Assembly: GCA_003138515.1 (NCBI GenBank)
Contig: PLGG01000012.1
Location: 98,061 to 162,060 of the forward strand
DNA from: Acidobacteriaceae bacterium
GTDB lineage: Bacteria; Acidobacteriota; Terriglobia; Terriglobales; Acidobacteriaceae
Direction of reading: 5' to 3'
Length of the DNA stretch: 64,000 nucleotides
The notes under the pieces are model-generated. The model did no database searches and had not been told where the DNA came from. It saw nothing but the letters and a program-made list of their open reading frames with translations. The position numbers and the translations under genes were made by a program. Position 1 is the stretch's first letter. Each line of letters starts with the position of its first letter. Shown here one piece after another: positions 60,929 through 64,000 of this stretch.

Positions 60929-61105
60929 TCATCGCGCAATGAGGAACATCACCCAGCTAAAGACGATCACCGAGCCGACGAAGAGGACGAAGCAGTAAGC
61001 GCCGTAGCGGAACATCTTCGGCGGCGTGTCGCGCATGGTGATGCCGAAGACGGTGGACGCGAAAAGCGCGAAGAGGAGGACCGCGAGAAAGTGGGAAGGA
61101 TGCAT
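60929..61105 (-). CDS. 58-residue two-helix membrane protein
   Basis: A short gene reading MHPSHFLAVLLFALFASTVF, a polar turn (MRDTPPKMFRYG), a second helix (YCFVLFVGSVIVFSWVMFLI) and AR, then TGA. GGAGG lies seven to eight bases before ATG 61105. The ATG shares its A with the TGA of the preceding gene (TGATG), showing translational coupling. Function unknown, probably linked to the upstream membrane protein. Confidence 0.75.
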   Translation of the reverse strand: MHPSHFLAVLLFALFASTVFGITMRDTPPKMFRYGAYCFVLFVGSVIVFSWVMFLIAR

Positions 61106-61509
61106 CAGGACTTCCTCCCGGTGCGCAGGTTGTGCGCGTCGACCGCGGCGATAATGTTGAGCAGCCCTGCGACAACGATAAATTTAGTGCCGTAGTCGGC
61201 GACGGTGGTCTGCACCGGCGTTCCGCCCCAGCCGGCCGCGCGGCTCAGGAAGTAGAGCAGGCCACCGCCGAGGTCGCCAGCCACACCGAGCATGTCGAGG
61301 ATGTCTTGCGCGCTGGTGTAGAGCTTGCCCTGCATGGCGAGGCCGAGCGCAAACATCGCGATGATGGAGACGGCGAGAAGTGTGCCACGGATCCATTTGC
61401 GAAGAAGAAAATGGCCTGCGCCAGGGATGAGCCACCCGGCGATGAGGGGAAGGTAGACGAATCCTTGTGAAGTTTTTGCCGCGGCTGGCTTGTTTGGGGT
61501 GGTGGCCAT
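61105..61509 (-). CDS. Membrane protein, DUF6677-like
   Basis: A 134-residue protein. Residues 1-15 are Ala/Lys-rich. Helix 1 (FVYLPLIAGWLIPGAGHFLL) contains the P-G-AGH turn of TM2-like proteins, helix 2 is near 43-60, a loop follows, and the last helix is near 108-124 (KFIVVAGLLNIIAAVDAH). I relate it to a conserved acidobacterial membrane family (DUF6677), with moderate certainty. It is coupled to the 58-residue protein. Confidence 0.75.
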   Translation of the reverse strand: MATTPNKPAAAKTSQGFVYLPLIAGWLIPGAGHFLLRKWIRGTLLAVSIIAMFALGLAMQGKLYTSAQDILDMLGVAGDLGGGLLYFLSRAAGWGGTPVQTTVADYGTKFIVVAGLLNIIAAVDAHNLRTGRKS

Positions 61510-61635
61510 TCCTTTATCGACTATACAAGATCAAGACAGGGACTAAGGGATCCTTCGACTTCGCTCAGGACTGGCTCCGGGACGTAGGGACTAAGAACGA
61601 ACGGCCTGAGAAGCGATGGATTGATTCCGCTCGAT

Positions 61636-62823
61636 TCAGATTCGCACCAGCTCTTGCTGGATGCGGCCGGTGACCCAGGCTTTGCCGGGGGCGGTGAGCA
61701 TGTTGATCTCGCTGCGCACGCCGAACTCGGGCAGGTAGATGCCCGGCTCGACGGAGAAGCAGGTGTGCGACAGGATGCGGCGTACGTCGTGGGTTTCGAG
61801 GTTGTCAAGATGCGCGCCTGATCCGTGAATTTCGTGCGCGATGTTGTGGCCGGTACGGTGGGTGAAAAACTCGGCGAAGCCGGCGTCGCGAATCACGGAG
61901 CGGGCGGCATCGTCGGCCTCGAAACCTCGGATGGGGCGATTCTGGGCAAAGGCTGATTCAACAACGGAGATTGCGGCGTCGCGAGCGCGGCGGACTGTGT
62001 CGAAGACGAGCTGCTCTTTCTTTGAAGGCTCGCGGCCGATGACGCCGGTCCAGGTGATGTCGTAATAGATGCTGGAGGGCGAGTCGAGACGCCCCCAGAT
62101 ATCGATGAGGAGGAAGTTGCCCTCGCGGATAGGGGCGGCGCGATCGGCGGTGGGCTCGTAGTGCGAGTCGGAGGTGTTCGCGTTGACGCTGACGTCGGGG
62201 CCGTTTTCCCAGACGAGACCTTCGCGGCGCATGGCCTCCTGGAGCCAGACGACCATGTCGTATTCGGTGAGGCCGTCGGGGCGGTCAACCCCAGAAGGCG
62301 GACGCAGGCAGCGAGCGATTTCGGCCCAGGCACCGACAAGAACGAGGTCGATGGCGCGCTGGGCGGCGGAGTGGCTGGCAATTTGATCCTGGGTGAGAAC
62401 AGCCTCAAACTGGCTGACGAGATCGGCGGAGGTGACGATTTCCTTGCCGAGAGAGCGGAGGAATTCGACGGTGCCGGCATCGACCATGGAGACATACATG
62501 ATGTCGTTGTTCGGCGAGTACTGCATGGCGATTTTCTTCTGGTTTTGGAGGAGATTTGCGAGGCCTGCGTGCAGTTCCTGCCAGCTTGAGTACTGCGTTT
62601 TTGCGCCGGGCAGCGCGTCGAGGCGGCCCTGCTCGATACGATGAACGAGCTTGCGCGGCTCGCCGGATGCGGGAATGAAATAGTACCAGCGGCGGGTGAT
62701 GTGCGCTTTGGGATCGAGCGAAAGGATGCGCGAGGCGATGGGATCGCGGTGGTGGTGGTCGTAGAAGAGCCAGCCGTCGAGCGCGGATTCGCGGAGGGCT
62801 GATTGAATAGAGTCGAGATTCAT
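61636..62823 (-). CDS. M24-family peptidase (Xaa-Pro aminopeptidase-like)
   Basis: A 395-residue creatinase/aminopeptidase-P-type protein. The N-terminal domain (about 1-165) precedes the pita-bread fold. Metal ligands can be seen: Asp in FLLIDIWGRL, Asp in YYDITWTGVIG, His in RTGHNIAHEIHGSGAHLDN, Glu in FSVEPGIY and Glu in VRSEINML. All five are kept, so it is probably an active metal-dependent dipeptidase or Xaa-Pro peptidase. ATG 62823 is used. A GTG directly before it is also in frame. No signal peptide, so it acts in the cytoplasm. Confidence 0.92.
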   Translation of the reverse strand: MNLDSIQSALRESALDGWLFYDHHHRDPIASRILSLDPKAHITRRWYYFIPASGEPRKLVHRIEQGRLDALPGAKTQYSSWQELHAGLANLLQNQKKIAMQYSPNNDIMYVSMVDAGTVEFLRSLGKEIVTSADLVSQFEAVLTQDQIASHSAAQRAIDLVLVGAWAEIARCLRPPSGVDRPDGLTEYDMVVWLQEAMRREGLVWENGPDVSVNANTSDSHYEPTADRAAPIREGNFLLIDIWGRLDSPSSIYYDITWTGVIGREPSKKEQLVFDTVRRARDAAISVVESAFAQNRPIRGFEADDAARSVIRDAGFAEFFTHRTGHNIAHEIHGSGAHLDNLETHDVRRILSHTCFSVEPGIYLPEFGVRSEINMLTAPGKAWVTGRIQQELVRI

Positions 62824-62868
62824 CACGGGAACATCATACGCGGGCGGGAGAGACAGCGAGTCAGCAAG

Positions 62869-64000
<1,132 letters not shown>

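Overview
The window is 64 kb of GC-rich bacterial chromosome (about 62% GC by eye), with start codons ATG, GTG and TTG and good GGAGG-type ribosome binding sites. Gene content points to Acidobacteriota, most likely class Terriglobia (subdivision 1). The pointers are an Oar-like TonB receptor with a carboxypeptidase-regulatory domain, DUF1080 and GH3 carbohydrate enzymes, an NtrY/NtrX-like pair, hfq-hflX, and small Cys/His proteins of a type seen in that phylum. This assignment is inference from recognised families, not a database match. There are no rRNA genes, convincing tRNAs, CRISPR arrays or intact mobile elements.

Layout. 0-1.7 kb: membrane proteins with a winged-helix regulator. 1.7-6 kb: tgt, two small genes, an IS21-like relic and a TonB receptor. 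6-9.6 kb: an ExeA-like membrane ATPase and folK. 10-13.2 kb: a Gfo/Idh/MocA oxidoreductase and an SPFH/zinc-ribbon pair. 13.3-15.4 kb: an ICMT-like methyltransferase, a membrane protein, and an ECF sigma factor with a small membrane partner. 15.5-20.8 kb: a class II Fic enzyme behind its own operator-like promoter, a secreted GH3 glycosidase and a radical SAM/SPASM protein. 21.3-25.2 kb: tandem PitA-type phosphate transporters. 25.3-31.2 kb: scpB-rluB, a VOC protein and hfq-hflX. 31.5-38.8 kb: a DegT aminotransferase, hyuA-hyuB, and a hypothetical gene with an RlmD-like methyltransferase. 38.9-47.7 kb: comEC, a GT39-like transferase, kdsA, a small AT-richer interval and pyrG. 47.9-55.3 kb: a macrodomain protein, an Oar-like receptor behind a Cys/His membrane protein, a secreted protein, an AmpG-like MFS transporter and a J-domain protein. 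55.3-64 kb: an NtrX/NtrY-like two-component pair, a frameshifted NIPSNAP gene, small proteins, a DUF1080 protein, an M24 peptidase and the 3' part of mnmG, cut by the window edge.

The most unusual feature is small repetitive DNA inside and against genes. Four conserved genes (tgt, scpB, hyuA, mnmG) each carry an in-frame insert built on a DNA palindrome. Two of these sequences recur elsewhere in the window. The arrangement resembles Rickettsia palindromic elements, but with several unrelated sequence families. Separately, arrays of degenerate 7-bp units lie at gene 3' ends and often contain the stop codon, much like the heptanucleotide STRRs of cyanobacteria. Arrays of 8, 13, 15 and 21 bp units also occur at gene ends or starts.

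Other points of note are an NtrX-like regulator without the sigma54-contact GAFTGA motif, a one-base frameshift in a homopolymer of the NIPSNAP gene, a 23-codon relic of a hydroxyisobutyrate-dehydrogenase-type gene, and a possible terminator-bounded small RNA.
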